Below, in pieces: positions 16,675 to 25,897 of a DNA stretch of 64,000 bases. The translations under genes and the position numbers were made by a program. The DNA lies in contig OY970171.1 in NCBI GenBank assembly GCA_963707575.1, positions 1,426,001 to 1,490,000 on the forward strand, written 5' to 3'. A model generated the notes under the pieces. The model was not told the origin of the DNA. It saw nothing but the letters and a program-made list of their open reading frames with translations, and made no database searches. Source of the DNA: Gaiellasilicea sp963707575 (lineage in GTDB: Bacteria > Actinomycetota > Thermoleophilia > Gaiellales > Gaiellaceae). Positions within the stretch are counted from its first letter, which is position 1; every line of letters starts with the position of its first letter.

Positions 16675-18098
16675 GCGAGCTCGAAGCGCACCTGTCGCTT
16701 GGCAACGTCGGCCAGCTCGAGCCGCACGTCCACGCGCTCGGCGAGCGGCAGGTTCTCGCCCTCGCAGTGGGCCGTGACCGCCGGCTCGCTCAGCTGGACG
16801 GTGCCACCGCCACCGTCCCTGTCCACGTCGACGACGACCGCCTCGAACACCTGGCCGACGCTGCGCTCGAGCACGGCCGCCTCCACCGTCGAGATGATCC
16901 CGGCCTCGTACTGCTGGGCGCGGCTGTTCGACCGCGCCATCTCGGCCGGCAGCTCCGGTAGCGCCGCGCGCACCCAGTCCGGCACGTCGACGCCCGCCGA
17001 CACCGAGACGCACACCTCGCCGGCATAACGGTCGACGAGGCGGCGCAGCGGGGCCGTCGTGTGCGTGTACTCCGCGCCGATGCCGGCGTGGATCGCGTCA
17101 GCCGGCACCTCGTCGTCGAAGGCGGCGTAGCCGGAGCCGCGCAGGAGCACGGTGGACTCCAGCAGCAGGGCCGCCTGTGCGGGCGTGCTCGGATCGAGCG
17201 TGCGCACGAGCTCCGGGTACGACAGATCCTCGGCCCAGTCGACCCCGAGCGCCTTCGCAGTCCGGCGCAGCCGGGCGATCGCCCCCGGGTCGGGGGCCGG
17301 CAGCGTGCGCAGGACGCCGATGCCCGCGGCATGCATCAGCTCGGCGGCGGCCTGACCGGTCATCAGCGAGATCTGCGCGTTCCAGCCCTCGACCGGCAGC
17401 GGCGCCCGGTACGCGAGCTCCCAGCCGTTCGGCCCCTTGCCGGCCTCCTGCTCGGGGAGGGGCAGCGCAATCCCGCCGCGGCGCGCCTCGCGCTCCTGGC
17501 GGAGTAGGCCGACCTCGCGCAGCAGCTGCAGCGGCTCGGCCGCGGTGCCGTCGTCGAGCGCACGCTGGACGCCCGCATAGTCGAGTTGCCGGCGGCTGCG
17601 GACGAGGGCGCGGCGCACCTCGACTTCCACGCCTTCGCCGCTCGGGTCGACCTCCATAATCCAGAGAAGCGCCGGGCGTGTCTCGCCGGCGAGGAGGCTG
17701 CCTGCGCCCTCGGAAAGCTGCGGCGGATACAGGCGCGCGTTGGCGTCCGGCGCGTACAGGGTCTGGCCGCGGGCGTGCGCCTCGACGTCCATCGGCCCGC
17801 CCGGGGTCACAAAGGCAGCCACGTCGGCGATCGCGTAGCGGACGCGGTAGCCCTTGCCGTTCCGCTCGAGGTGGAGCGCCTGGTCGAGGTCACGGGACTC
17901 GGGCGGGTCGATCGTGACGAACGGGATCGCGGTCTCGTCGGCCCCGGGCAGCCGCGGCGTGCGGATGGCCTGCTCGGCATCGGCGAGGACCTCGTCCGGA
18001 AAGGTCATCGACACCCCGAGGCTCTCCCGTAGGTCGGCCAGGGCGGAGACGATCGCGGCGTCGTCGGGCGGCGTGAGTCGGACGTGACGTCGCGGCAC
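16671..18098 (-). CDS. RNase II/R-family 3'-5' exoribonuclease (RNB domain)
   Basis: 475 residues. RNB catalytic domain with the Mg-binding cluster IDPPESRDLDQAL (D64, D70, D72), followed by YRVRYAIADVAAFV, YPPQLSEGAGSL, and the YTHTTAPLRRLVDRY signature. It is short for RNase R (about 750): the N-terminal cold-shock domains are missing and only a small C-terminal segment follows RNB, so it belongs to the compact actinobacterial/cyanobacterial RNB proteins. Role: single-stranded RNA decay. Divergent from the LuxR-type regulator 60 bp away. Confidence 0.87.
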   Translation of the reverse strand: MPRRHVRLTPPDDAAIVSALADLRESLGVSMTFPDEVLADAEQAIRTPRLPGADETAIPFVTIDPPESRDLDQALHLERNGKGYRVRYAIADVAAFVTPGGPMDVEAHARGQTLYAPDANARLYPPQLSEGAGSLLAGETRPALLWIMEVDPSGEGVEVEVRRALVRSRRQLDYAGVQRALDDGTAAEPLQLLREVGLLRQEREARRGGIALPLPEQEAGKGPNGWELAYRAPLPVEGWNAQISLMTGQAAAELMHAAGIGVLRTLPAPDPGAIARLRRTAKALGVDWAEDLSYPELVRTLDPSTPAQAALLLESTVLLRGSGYAAFDDEVPADAIHAGIGAEYTHTTAPLRRLVDRYAGEVCVSVSAGVDVPDWVRAALPELPAEMARSNSRAQQYEAGIISTVEAAVLERSVGQVFEAVVVDVDRDGGGGTVQLSEPAVTAHCEGENLPLAERVDVRLELADVAKRQVRFELA

Positions 18099-18158
18099 GC
18101 ATGCAATCTAGTCGGGCTCCGAGTTGAATCGCGGCACGGGGCGGCTCAGGATCATCGG

Positions 18159-20687
18159 ATGGGCGAGCTCCTCGAGCGAGACGAATTGCTGGCCGAGCTC
18201 GACACCTGCCGCACCGAAGGTGGCCGGCTCGTCTTCGTGGGTGGCGAGGCAGGCGTCGGGAAGACGGCGCTCGTGCGTACGTTCGCGGCCGACAAGAAGG
18301 CGCTTCACGGCTGGTGCGAGAACCTGACGACGGCGACCCCACTCGGCCCGTTCGCGGACATCGGGATCGCAGGCACCGAGCCGCGACGGGTGGCGGGGGC
18401 GCTCGCCGCCGAGCTCGAGCGGACGCCGCTCGTCGTGCTGGAAGACGTGCACTGGGCCGACCAGGCGACGCTCGACGTGCTCCGGGTGCTCGGGCGGAGG
18501 ATCGATGCGACGCGCGGGCTGGTGCTCGCGACCTACCGCGACGACGAGGTCGACGGCGACCACCCGCTGCGCGTCGTGCTCGGCGAGCTCGCGTCCGCGC
18601 CCGGTGTGACCCGTCTACGCGTGCCGCGGCTCTCGCTCGACGCGGTCCGGGCGCTCGCGGAGCCCCTGAGAGCCGACGGGGATGCGATCTACAGGCTCAC
18701 GGACGGCAACGCGTTCTACGTCACCGAGATCCTCGCCTCCGGCGGCAGTCGGCTGCCCGAGACCGTCCGCGACGCCGTGCTCGCGCGTGTGGCCGGCTTG
18801 GGGGAGGAAGCGCGAAGGCTGCTCGACGCGGTCGCGGTCGTACCGGGCCGCATCGAGCTCTGGTTGCTCGACGCCGTTGCGCCGGCGCTCGACCACCTGG
18901 ACGAATGCCTCGAGTCCGGCGTGATCGTGGCCGAGCAGGACGAGGTCGCGTTCCGGCACGAGCTCGCGCGGCGCGCCGTCGAGAGCGCGATCTCACCCCC
19001 GGGGCGGCGGTCGCTCCATGCGTCGATCCTGCGCGCCCTCGAGAGTCGCGGTGATCTGTCGCGCCTCGCGCACCACGCCGAGGAGGCGGGGAGGACGGAT
19101 GCCGTGCTCGCGTACGCCACCGCGGCGGGCCGCGAGGCCGCGGCAGCGAGCTCGCACCGCGAGGCAGCGTCGCAGTACGCGCGCGCGCTCCGGCATGCCG
19201 ACGGGCTCGAGGCCGCGGAGCGCGCGTCACTCCTGGACCGCTATGCGGAGGAGGCGGCCCTCACCGGCCAGTACGAAAGCTCGGTGTCGGCACGGCTGGC
19301 AGCGCTCGAGCTCTACCGACAGCTCGGCGACGCGTTGCGCGTCGGCGAGACCCTCTCCCGACTGACGAACGCGTACACGCGGCTCGGCCGCAATCGTGAA
19401 GCCGAGGAGGCGAGCCGTGAGTCGATCGAGGTGCTCGAGTCGCTTCCCCCGGGCCGCGAGCTCGCGTGGGCCTACGCCGTCCAGGCGTATGCCCGGATGC
19501 TCAACCGCGACAACGCCGAAGGCGTGGCCTGGGGGGAGAAGGCAGTGGCGGCGGCCGCTGCACTCGGGGACCGCGAGGTGGAGGCCTACGGGCTCAACAT
19601 GCTCGGCACCTCGCTCCTGATGTCCGGGGACACCGGCGGAGGCGTGCGCCGCCTGCTCGAGAGCCTCGAAATCGCCCGAGCCGAGGGGAACGAGGTCTTC
19701 GTCATGTCCGCTCTGAGCATGCTCGGCACGGGGCTCGCCGAGATGGTCGACCTCGACGGGGCAGAGCTCTACCTCCGCGAGTGCATCGAGTTCTCGGAGG
19801 CGCACGAGCTCTGGCCGACTTATGCGCAGGCATGGCTCGCGCTCGTCCACGTCTACCGAGGGCGCTGGGACGAAGGGACGCGCCTGGCGGGAGTGCTGCT
19901 CCGGGGCCTCCCAGATCCGATCAGCCGCATCAGCTGCCAGATCGCGCTCGGCCGCGTGCGGGCGCGGCGGGGCGACCCCGGCGCCTTCGACGTGCTCGAC
20001 GACGCGCTCGAGCTGGCACGGCCGGGCGGTCACCTGCAGCGTCTCGGTCACCTCCACGGCGCCCGCGCGGAGGCGGCCTGGCTCTCGGGCGACGCCGAAC
20101 GCACCGTCGAGGAGGCGAGGGCGGCGTATGACCTCGCGCTCGAGAAGCAGCACCTCTGGTACGCGGGCGAGCTGGCGTACTGGCAGTGGCGCGCGGGTGC
20201 TCTCGACGCCGCGCCCGACTGGATCGCCGAGCCGTACCGGCTGCAGCTGGACGGCGACACGGACGCTGCCGTCGAGGCCTGGCGCGCCCGGCTCTGTCCC
20301 TACGAGGCGGCCCGAACCCTGGCCGACGCCGACGACGAAGCCGCACTCCCGGAGCTCGAGCGGCTCGGCGCGCGTCCGGCGCTGACCGCCCTCCGGCGCC
20401 GGCTCGGACGGCGCGGCCCGCGCGCGGCGACCAGGGACAATCCGGCCGGCCTGACGCCGCGCGAGCTCGAGGTCGTCGTTCTCGTCGCCGAGGGGCTGCA
20501 GAACCGCGAGATCGCAGAGCGCCTCGTCCTCTCGGCGCGGACGGTCGACCACCACGTGTCCGCCGTCCTGCGGAAGCTCAACGCGCGGACCCGCGGCGAG
20601 GCGGTCGCGCGCTTCCGCGAAATGTCGGTAGCCGGCGGCTCCAACATGGGCGATCCCGCCGATGTGATGCCACCGGCGCAGCCGTAG
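18159..20687 (+). CDS. Large LuxR-family ATPase transcriptional regulator (LAL/MalT-like)
   Basis: 842 residues from the ATG at 18159. N-terminal STAND-type ATPase: Walker A GGEAGVGKT (28-36) and Walker B LVVLEDVHWAD (91-101). A long alpha-helical TPR-like middle follows (about 330-720), then a C-terminal LuxR helix-turn-helix (765-820, LTPRELEVVVLVAEG and SARTVDHHVSAVLRKL). Such proteins bind an inducer through the TPR region and activate nearby promoters in an ATP-dependent way. Two small genes follow after 30 bp and may be targets; which genes it controls cannot be read from sequence. Confidence 0.9.
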   Translation: MGELLERDELLAELDTCRTEGGRLVFVGGEAGVGKTALVRTFAADKKALHGWCENLTTATPLGPFADIGIAGTEPRRVAGALAAELERTPLVVLEDVHWADQATLDVLRVLGRRIDATRGLVLATYRDDEVDGDHPLRVVLGELASAPGVTRLRVPRLSLDAVRALAEPLRADGDAIYRLTDGNAFYVTEILASGGSRLPETVRDAVLARVAGLGEEARRLLDAVAVVPGRIELWLLDAVAPALDHLDECLESGVIVAEQDEVAFRHELARRAVESAISPPGRRSLHASILRALESRGDLSRLAHHAEEAGRTDAVLAYATAAGREAAAASSHREAASQYARALRHADGLEAAERASLLDRYAEEAALTGQYESSVSARLAALELYRQLGDALRVGETLSRLTNAYTRLGRNREAEEASRESIEVLESLPPGRELAWAYAVQAYARMLNRDNAEGVAWGEKAVAAAAALGDREVEAYGLNMLGTSLLMSGDTGGGVRRLLESLEIARAEGNEVFVMSALSMLGTGLAEMVDLDGAELYLRECIEFSEAHELWPTYAQAWLALVHVYRGRWDEGTRLAGVLLRGLPDPISRISCQIALGRVRARRGDPGAFDVLDDALELARPGGHLQRLGHLHGARAEAAWLSGDAERTVEEARAAYDLALEKQHLWYAGELAYWQWRAGALDAAPDWIAEPYRLQLDGDTDAAVEAWRARLCPYEAARTLADADDEAALPELERLGARPALTALRRRLGRRGPRAATRDNPAGLTPRELEVVVLVAEGLQNREIAERLVLSARTVDHHVSAVLRKLNARTRGEAVARFREMSVAGGSNMGDPADVMPPAQP

Positions 20688-20717
20688 CCTCGAAGCGGTC
20701 TACGAAGGGAGTCCGCT

Positions 20718-21014
20718 ATGGATACGTACGTGATTCTGCGGCGCTCCGGGTGGCGCTCGCCGGAGGAGCTCGGCGAGGCCGCGGCGCGCTCGACGAAGGA
20801 GGGGGAGCGGATGGGTGACGACGTCCGCTGGATTCGCAGCTACGTGTTGGAGGAGAACGCAGGCGTCGGCACCGTCTGCATCTACCAGGGCTCGAGCCCG
20901 GAGGCGATTCGCACTCACGCCGCCGCCGCAGAGCTGCCGGTGGACGAGATCATCAGGGTCGCGGACACCGTGATCGTGCGGCCCGATCCCGTTGTCGCGG
21001 CGGTGGAGTCATGA
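20718..21014 (+). CDS. DUF4242 family small protein
   Basis: 98 residues; ribosome site GAAGGGAG upstream of the ATG. Ferredoxin-like alpha/beta composition typical of DUF4242 (related to a nickel-binding Streptomyces protein of the same family): a VRWIRSYVLEENAGVGTVCIYQGSSPEAIRTHAAAAELPVDEI-type core, in which V-RSYV and CIYQ strands flank the helix. Function unproven. It is 30 bp after the LuxR-type regulator and its stop overlaps the next gene's ATG (ATGA), so the three genes probably form one unit. Confidence 0.75.
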   Translation: MDTYVILRRSGWRSPEELGEAAARSTKEGERMGDDVRWIRSYVLEENAGVGTVCIYQGSSPEAIRTHAAAAELPVDEIIRVADTVIVRPDPVVAAVES

Positions 21015-21547
21015 GCGGCGTCGGCACGAAGCGTCGACTCCTCGCCGTCCTGTTCATCCTCGGGATCGTGCCGGTCGCCGCGGGCATCGCCCTCGCAGCA
21101 GGCGGCCGGGAGTTCGTCGAGCCGCTGCGGACGACCGTGCAGTTCCACGACGTCGAGACCGCGATCGCGGCCGGCTACTCGCTGCGACTGCCGGACACCA
21201 GCGGCGAGACGTGCATCGCCGATCCGACGCTGGGGACGATGGGCGTGCACATGGTCAACACCGGGCTGCTGGACGCGGAGATCGACGCGTCGAGCCCGGA
21301 GGCGCTCGTGTACGAGCCGGGGCGGAACGGGAAGCTGAAGCTCGTCGCCGTCGAGTACGTGGTCTTCGAGTCGGCGTGGGCCGGATCGGAGCCACCGTCG
21401 CTCTTCGGGCGCGAGTTCGACTACACGCCGGCCGGGAACCGGTACGGCTTGCCCGCCTTCTACGCGCTGCACGCATGGATCTGGAAGGGTAATCCGAGCG
21501 GGATCCTGTTCGCCTGGAACCCCCGTGTGAGCTGCGACCGCGCCTAG
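21011..21547 (+). CDS. Conserved exported/membrane-anchored protein of unknown function
   Basis: 178 residues, ATG overlapping the DUF4242 stop (ATGA). One N-terminal hydrophobic segment (about 9-30, signal anchor or signal peptide ending in ALAAGG) and a soluble domain with a striking GTMGVHMVN motif, a PEALVYEP stretch and LVAVEYVV, ending WNPRVSCD. The histidine and the two cysteines (about 66 and 175) might bind a metal or form a disulfide. I do not recognise an enzyme family. It is followed by a strong bidirectional terminator. Confidence 0.65.
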   Translation: MSGVGTKRRLLAVLFILGIVPVAAGIALAAGGREFVEPLRTTVQFHDVETAIAAGYSLRLPDTSGETCIADPTLGTMGVHMVNTGLLDAEIDASSPEALVYEPGRNGKLKLVAVEYVVFESAWAGSEPPSLFGREFDYTPAGNRYGLPAFYALHAWIWKGNPSGILFAWNPRVSCDRA

Positions 21548-21562
21548 CGGTCAGGCGCGAAG

Positions 21563-21598
21563 CGGACACGGCCGGACCTGGGCTCCCGGCCGTGTCCG
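21563..21598. terminator. Bidirectional hairpin terminator
   Basis: A perfect 13-bp stem (CGGACACGGCCGG at 21563-21575 pairing with CCGGCCGTGTCCG at 21586-21598) with a 10-nt loop, in the 57-bp gap between the convergent unknown gene and dihydropyrimidinase. There is no real T-run on either side, as is common in high-GC actinobacteria. It would stop transcription from both sides. Confidence 0.8.
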
Positions 21599-21604
21599 TT
21601 CGCC

Positions 21605-23014
21605 TCAGGCGGTGACCGCCTCCCTCTGGAGCTGCTCGCCGAAACGGGCCCGCCTGACGAACTGCCCGATCCCCGGCTCCGCCACGACGTCGCCGCCGTC
21701 GACGATCACGTTGCCCCGCAGGAGCACCGTCTCGACGTCGCCCACGACCTCCGTGCCCTCGTAGAGGTTGTAGTCGGAGCGCGACTGCTGGCCGGCCGCA
21801 GTGATCGTCTGCGCCTTCTCGGGGTCGAAGATCACGAGATCGGCGTCGCAGCCCACCGCGATTGTCCCCTTGCGCGGGTAGAGGCCGAAGAGCTTCGCCG
21901 GATTCGTGCAGAGCAGCTCGACCATGCGATTGAGCGTGATCCGCCCCTCGCGCACCCCGAAGTGGTGGATCATCTGCAGCCGGTTCTCGAGGCCCGGGCC
22001 GCCGTTTGGGATCTTGGAGAAGTCGTCCAGCCCGAGCTGCTTCTGCTCGCCCCACGTGAACGCGCAGTGGTCGGTCGAGATCGCGCTGAGGATGTCGGTG
22101 CGGACGGCGTTCCAGAGCACGTCCTGGTTCGCCTTGGCGCGCGGCGGCGGCGTGTAGACGAACTTCGCGCCCTCGAAGTCGGGCCGCTCCAGGAAGGTCT
22201 CGTCGACGAAGAAGTACTGCGTGCACGTCTCGCCCCAGACGTCCCAGCCAGCCTCGCGCGCACGCATGATCGGCTCGACGGCCTCCTTGCAGGAGACGTG
22301 GACGACGTAGAGCGGGCTGCCGGCGACGCGCGCGAGCTGGATCGCCCGGTTCGTCGCCTCCCCTTCCGTCTCGGGTGGCCGCGTCCGGGCGTGCCAGACG
22401 GGCTCCGTGTGCCCGGCGGCGAGCGCCTCCTTCACGAGCACGTCGATCGCGTCACCGTTCTCCGCGTGCACCATCACGAGCGCACCCGTGTCGGCCGCGA
22501 CCTGCATCGTCTTGAAGAGCGTCTCGTCGTCCACCATCAGCGCGCCCTTGTACGCCATGAACAGCTTGTAGGAGGTGATGCCCTCGGCGGGCAGCGACGC
22601 GAGCTCCTCCAGCGAGCCGCCCTCCTTCAGATCGGTGACCGCGATGTGGTAGCCCATGTCGATCACCTGCTTGCCGGCCGCCTTCGACTTCCAGTCGGCG
22701 AGCGCGTCCGTGAAGCTCGTGCCCGGCGCCTGGATGCAGAAGTCCACGTGGCAGGTCGTGCCGCCACGCGCGGCGGCACGCTGCCCCGACTCGACGTCGT
22801 CGGCGGTGACGGTGCCGCCGAACGGCATGTCGAGATGGGTGTGCGGATCGACGGCGCCCGGGAGCACGTAGCGCCCGGACGCCTCGATCACGCGGTCTGC
22901 CTCGACGTCGAGTGAGGCGCCGATCAGCGAGATCCGCTCGCCCTCGACGAGCACGTCGGCGACGGTGGTGTCGGTCGCAGTGACGACGCGGCCGCCCTTG
23001 ATCAGTACGGACAT
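21605..23014 (-). CDS. Dihydropyrimidinase (D-hydantoinase family)
   Basis: 469 residues, good ribosome site AAGGAG before the ATG. Amidohydrolase fold with binuclear zinc site: DPHTHLDMPFGG (H58, H60), the carboxylated lysine in ITSYKLFMAYK (K150), H183 in MVHAENGD, the VVHVSCKEA histidine and the catalytic aspartate in ISTDHCAF. It opens 5,6-dihydrouracil or dihydrothymine to N-carbamoyl-beta-amino acids; hydantoins are alternative substrates. Last gene of an operon with the ABC transporter, 24 bp after the binding-protein gene. With the M20 amidohydrolase at 26848 this strongly supports pyrimidine breakdown. Confidence 0.92.
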   Translation of the reverse strand: MSVLIKGGRVVTATDTTVADVLVEGERISLIGASLDVEADRVIEASGRYVLPGAVDPHTHLDMPFGGTVTADDVESGQRAAARGGTTCHVDFCIQAPGTSFTDALADWKSKAAGKQVIDMGYHIAVTDLKEGGSLEELASLPAEGITSYKLFMAYKGALMVDDETLFKTMQVAADTGALVMVHAENGDAIDVLVKEALAAGHTEPVWHARTRPPETEGEATNRAIQLARVAGSPLYVVHVSCKEAVEPIMRAREAGWDVWGETCTQYFFVDETFLERPDFEGAKFVYTPPPRAKANQDVLWNAVRTDILSAISTDHCAFTWGEQKQLGLDDFSKIPNGGPGLENRLQMIHHFGVREGRITLNRMVELLCTNPAKLFGLYPRKGTIAVGCDADLVIFDPEKAQTITAAGQQSRSDYNLYEGTEVVGDVETVLLRGNVIVDGGDVVAEPGIGQFVRRARFGEQLQREAVTA

Positions 23015-23038
23015 GCGGATCTCCTTCCCTCTCGGTTC

Positions 23039-24199
23039 CTACTCTCCGCCGGGCGTGACCTCGACGTCTTCCTTCTCCCAGTCTGCACCGTTCACGTCGA
23101 TGCCTTCGTCCTCCAGCTCGGCGACCGCCGCCTCGGCGTACTCGGTGTCGTACGCGTCGTCGCTCGCCTCTGCCTTGATCACGGCGAACTGCTTCGCGAT
23201 CTCGGCCGTGCGGTCGAACGCCTCGGGATCCATGATCCCGATCCCGGTCTCGTTCGGCCACGTGATCGCGTTGATCTCGTTCAGCTGCCAGCGCTGGTGG
23301 CCTTCGCCGAGCGTCGGGCCGCTGTCGAGCACGTGCTGGAGGCACTCCTCCAGGTTGTCGCGGCAGAAGGCCCAGCCCTTGAAGCTCGCCTTCAGGAAGC
23401 GCCGGGCGATGTCCTGGTTCGCCTCGTCGGCGATCCACTCGCCCTGCGTGAAGATCCCGTCCTCCAGCATGGCGGTGCCGGCTTCCTCCATCGTGATCAC
23501 GTTCAGGTCGTCGAGCGTCCAGAGCTCGCCCGTGTCCGGGTTCTCCGTCTCGAGCACCTGCGCGAGCTCGTTGTAGGTCATCGCGGCCGCGGCGTCGATG
23601 TCGCCGTTCAGGAAGAGGGACATGTCGAACGGCTGGTTCACGATCGTGACGTCGTTCGTGTCCTTCGGGTCGATGTCGTTCTTGACAAGCGCCGCGTAGA
23701 GCTCGTTCTCGTTCCCGCAGCACCAGACGCCGACCTTCTTGCCGCGCATGTCGGCGACCGACTCGATACCGCTGTCGGCGCGCGAGACCTCGGTCATGCC
23801 GCTCTTGTTGAAGACCTGCGCGATGTTGACGAGGTCACCGCCCTGGTCGCGGGCCGCGAGCAGCGCGGGCAGCCAGTCGATCCCGAACTCGGCCTGGCCG
23901 CTGGCCACAACCTGCTCGGGCGTGATGTCCGGGCCGCCCGGCTGGAGGGTGACGTCGAGCCCCTCCTCCTCGTAGTAGCCCTCCTCGAGCGCCGCGTAGT
24001 AGCCGGCGAACTGCGCCTGTGTGACCCACTTCAGCTGCAGCGTCACCTCGTCGAGCTCCGCCGGGGCTTCTCCCGTGGTGGCGGCGGTTGTGTCATCGCC
24101 CGCGTCGGCGCTCTCGTCGTCGTCTCCGCCGCAGCCCGCGAATGCGAGCAGCGCCACGGCCAGGAGACCCGCGAGCAGAAGCCAGGTACGACCCTTCAT
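23039..24199 (-). CDS. ABC transporter substrate-binding lipoprotein (NMT1/THI5-like)
   Basis: 386 residues from the ATG at 24197-24199, with an AAAGGA ribosome site. Lipoprotein signal peptide with lipobox LLAFAGC, so it is anchored outside the cytoplasmic membrane; a short Asp/Ala-rich linker follows. The mature domain begins VTLQLKWVTQAQFAGYYAA, typical of the NMT1/THI5 family that binds pyrimidines (hydroxymethylpyrimidine precursors), sulfonates and related ligands. A CCGNENE stretch corresponds to the cysteine region of THI5-like proteins. Being directly upstream of dihydropyrimidinase, its ligand is likely a pyrimidine or reduced pyrimidine; this is inferred. Confidence 0.88.
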   Translation of the reverse strand: MKGRTWLLLAGLLAVALLAFAGCGGDDDESADAGDDTTAATTGEAPAELDEVTLQLKWVTQAQFAGYYAALEEGYYEEEGLDVTLQPGGPDITPEQVVASGQAEFGIDWLPALLAARDQGGDLVNIAQVFNKSGMTEVSRADSGIESVADMRGKKVGVWCCGNENELYAALVKNDIDPKDTNDVTIVNQPFDMSLFLNGDIDAAAAMTYNELAQVLETENPDTGELWTLDDLNVITMEEAGTAMLEDGIFTQGEWIADEANQDIARRFLKASFKGWAFCRDNLEECLQHVLDSGPTLGEGHQRWQLNEINAITWPNETGIGIMDPEAFDRTAEIAKQFAVIKAEASDDAYDTEYAEAAVAELEDEGIDVNGADWEKEDVEVTPGGE

Positions 24200-24248
24200 G
24201 CCCAGTCCTTTCGTTTGCGTTGCGTGCCCTCTCATGTGGTCGATCCGA

Positions 24249-25070
24249 TCAGTCCGCCCGGAACGACGGGTGCCAGCCCATCGTCAGGCGCTCGACGAGC
24301 GCCACGGCGGCGTAGAACGCGATTCCGAGCACGCTGGCGACCACGATCGCCGCCCATGCGAGCTCGAACTGGAAGAGCGCGGCCGAGTTCCGGATCTGGA
24401 ACCCGAGCGCCTCCTGCGAGCTGAGGAAGTACTCGCCCACCACGGCCCCGATCATCGCGAGGACGGTGCCAACCTTCAAGGCCGAGAACAGATACGGCAG
24501 CGAGTTCGGGAGCCGCACCCGCCGGAAGATCTCACGCTCGCCGGCTGCGTAGGAGCGCATCAGCTCGATCGACGAAGGCCGCACGGACGTCAACCCGCGC
24601 AGCGTGTTCACCATCACCGGGAAGAAGACGAGGATCGCGGCGATCGCGATCTTCGACGACTTGTTCAGCGGCCCGAACCACTGGTTCGTGATCGGTGCGA
24701 ACGCGATGATGGGGACGGCGTTCGCCGCGATCGCGAACGGCATCAGCGCTTTGCCGAGCCCGCGGAAGCGAGCGAGCACGATCGCTGCAAGGACTCCGAG
24801 CGCGCTGCCGATCAGGAACCCGCCGAGCGCTTCCGAGAAGGTGTAGAGGCCGGCGTTCCAGAGCAGCTCGCGCTGCTCCCAGAGCGTCTCGACGATCGCC
24901 GACGGAGCCGGTAGCAGGAAGCGCTGCACATCGAGTGCACGGACGAGACCCTCCCAGAGCACGATCGTGAGCACGAAGATCGCGGCGGCCGGGATCCAGT
25001 CCACGGCGCGCCGGCCGACGGCACGGCTCATGCTGCCGCGCGGGATCTCAGCGACCGGCGCGATGCTCAT
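24249..25070 (-). CDS. ABC transporter permease (second), BPD type
   Basis: 273 residues from the ATG at 25068-25070, overlapping the ATPase stop codon (ATGA). About six membrane helices and the EAA loop: MRSYAAGEREIFRRVRLPNSLPYLF, the site that docks the ATPase. Homologous to the permease at 25894, so the transporter is probably a heterodimer of permeases. The next gene downstream is the binding protein (49 bp gap). Confidence 0.9.
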   Translation of the reverse strand: MSIAPVAEIPRGSMSRAVGRRAVDWIPAAAIFVLTIVLWEGLVRALDVQRFLLPAPSAIVETLWEQRELLWNAGLYTFSEALGGFLIGSALGVLAAIVLARFRGLGKALMPFAIAANAVPIIAFAPITNQWFGPLNKSSKIAIAAILVFFPVMVNTLRGLTSVRPSSIELMRSYAAGEREIFRRVRLPNSLPYLFSALKVGTVLAMIGAVVGEYFLSSQEALGFQIRNSAALFQFELAWAAIVVASVLGIAFYAAVALVERLTMGWHPSFRAD

Positions 25071-25897
25071 AGGCCCTCCTCGGCGACGTAGAGCGGCGCC
25101 TCCGACTCCTCCGTCGACTCGACCTCGTCCAGGCCTCCCGACCGCAGCAGCCGGCGCACGTGCGTGATGTGCTCGGCGAAGCGCGCGTGCTCGCGGGTGT
25201 CGGCCGAGCGCGGCTGCGGCAGGTCGATCTCCACGATCCCGGCGATCCGGCCCGGCCGCGCCGACATCACGACGACGCGCGTGGAGAGGAAGACCGACTC
25301 GGCGATCGAGTGGGTCACGAAGACGACGGTCGCGCCGAGGTCCTGCCAGATGCGCAGCAGCTCGCCGTTCATGCGCTCGCGCGTCATCTCGTCGAGCGCC
25401 CCGAACGGCTCGTCCATCAGGAGCAGCGCCGGCGAGAACGAGAGCGCCCGTGCGATCGAGACGCGCTGCTGCATCCCACCCGAGAGCTGCCAGGGATGGT
25501 GGTCGCCGAAGCCGGTCAGCTCGACGAGCTCGAGCATCTCGGCGACGCGGTCGATCCGCCGTCGCCGGTCCCAGCCCGCCATTTCGAGCGGGAGGGCGAT
25601 GTTGCGCGCCACCGTGCGCCAGTCGTAGAGCACGGCGTCCTGGAAGACGATGCCGTAGTCGCGATCGAGCCGGGCACGATGCGCGTCCTTGCCGTTGACG
25701 ACCACCTTGCCCTGCGTCGGCTGGATCAGGTCGCCGACGATGCGCAGCAGCGTCGACTTCCCGCAACCGGAGGGGCCGATCAGCGAGACGAACTCGCCCG
25801 GCGCGACGTCGAGATCGATCGTGTCGAGCGCGAGCACGTTCCCCCGCTCGAACCGCTTCGACAGCCCCTGTACCGAAACCGCAGCTTGCTGACTCAT
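25067..25897 (-). CDS. ABC transporter ATP-binding protein (nitrate/sulfonate/pyrimidine type)
   Basis: 276 residues from the ATG at 25895-25897, overlapping the stop codon of the upstream permease gene (ATGA). Walker A GPSGCGKST, Q-loop FQDAVLYDW, ABC signature QLSGGMQQRVSIARAL, Walker B LLLMDEPFGALDE and the switch histidine in VTHSIAES. It belongs to the TauB/SsuB-like group that pairs with NMT1/THI5 binding proteins. The final 40 residues are an acidic extension (EVESTEESEAP). Confidence 0.92.
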   Translation of the reverse strand: MSQQAAVSVQGLSKRFERGNVLALDTIDLDVAPGEFVSLIGPSGCGKSTLLRIVGDLIQPTQGKVVVNGKDAHRARLDRDYGIVFQDAVLYDWRTVARNIALPLEMAGWDRRRRIDRVAEMLELVELTGFGDHHPWQLSGGMQQRVSIARALSFSPALLLMDEPFGALDEMTRERMNGELLRIWQDLGATVVFVTHSIAESVFLSTRVVVMSARPGRIAGIVEIDLPQPRSADTREHARFAEHITHVRRLLRSGGLDEVESTEESEAPLYVAEEGL

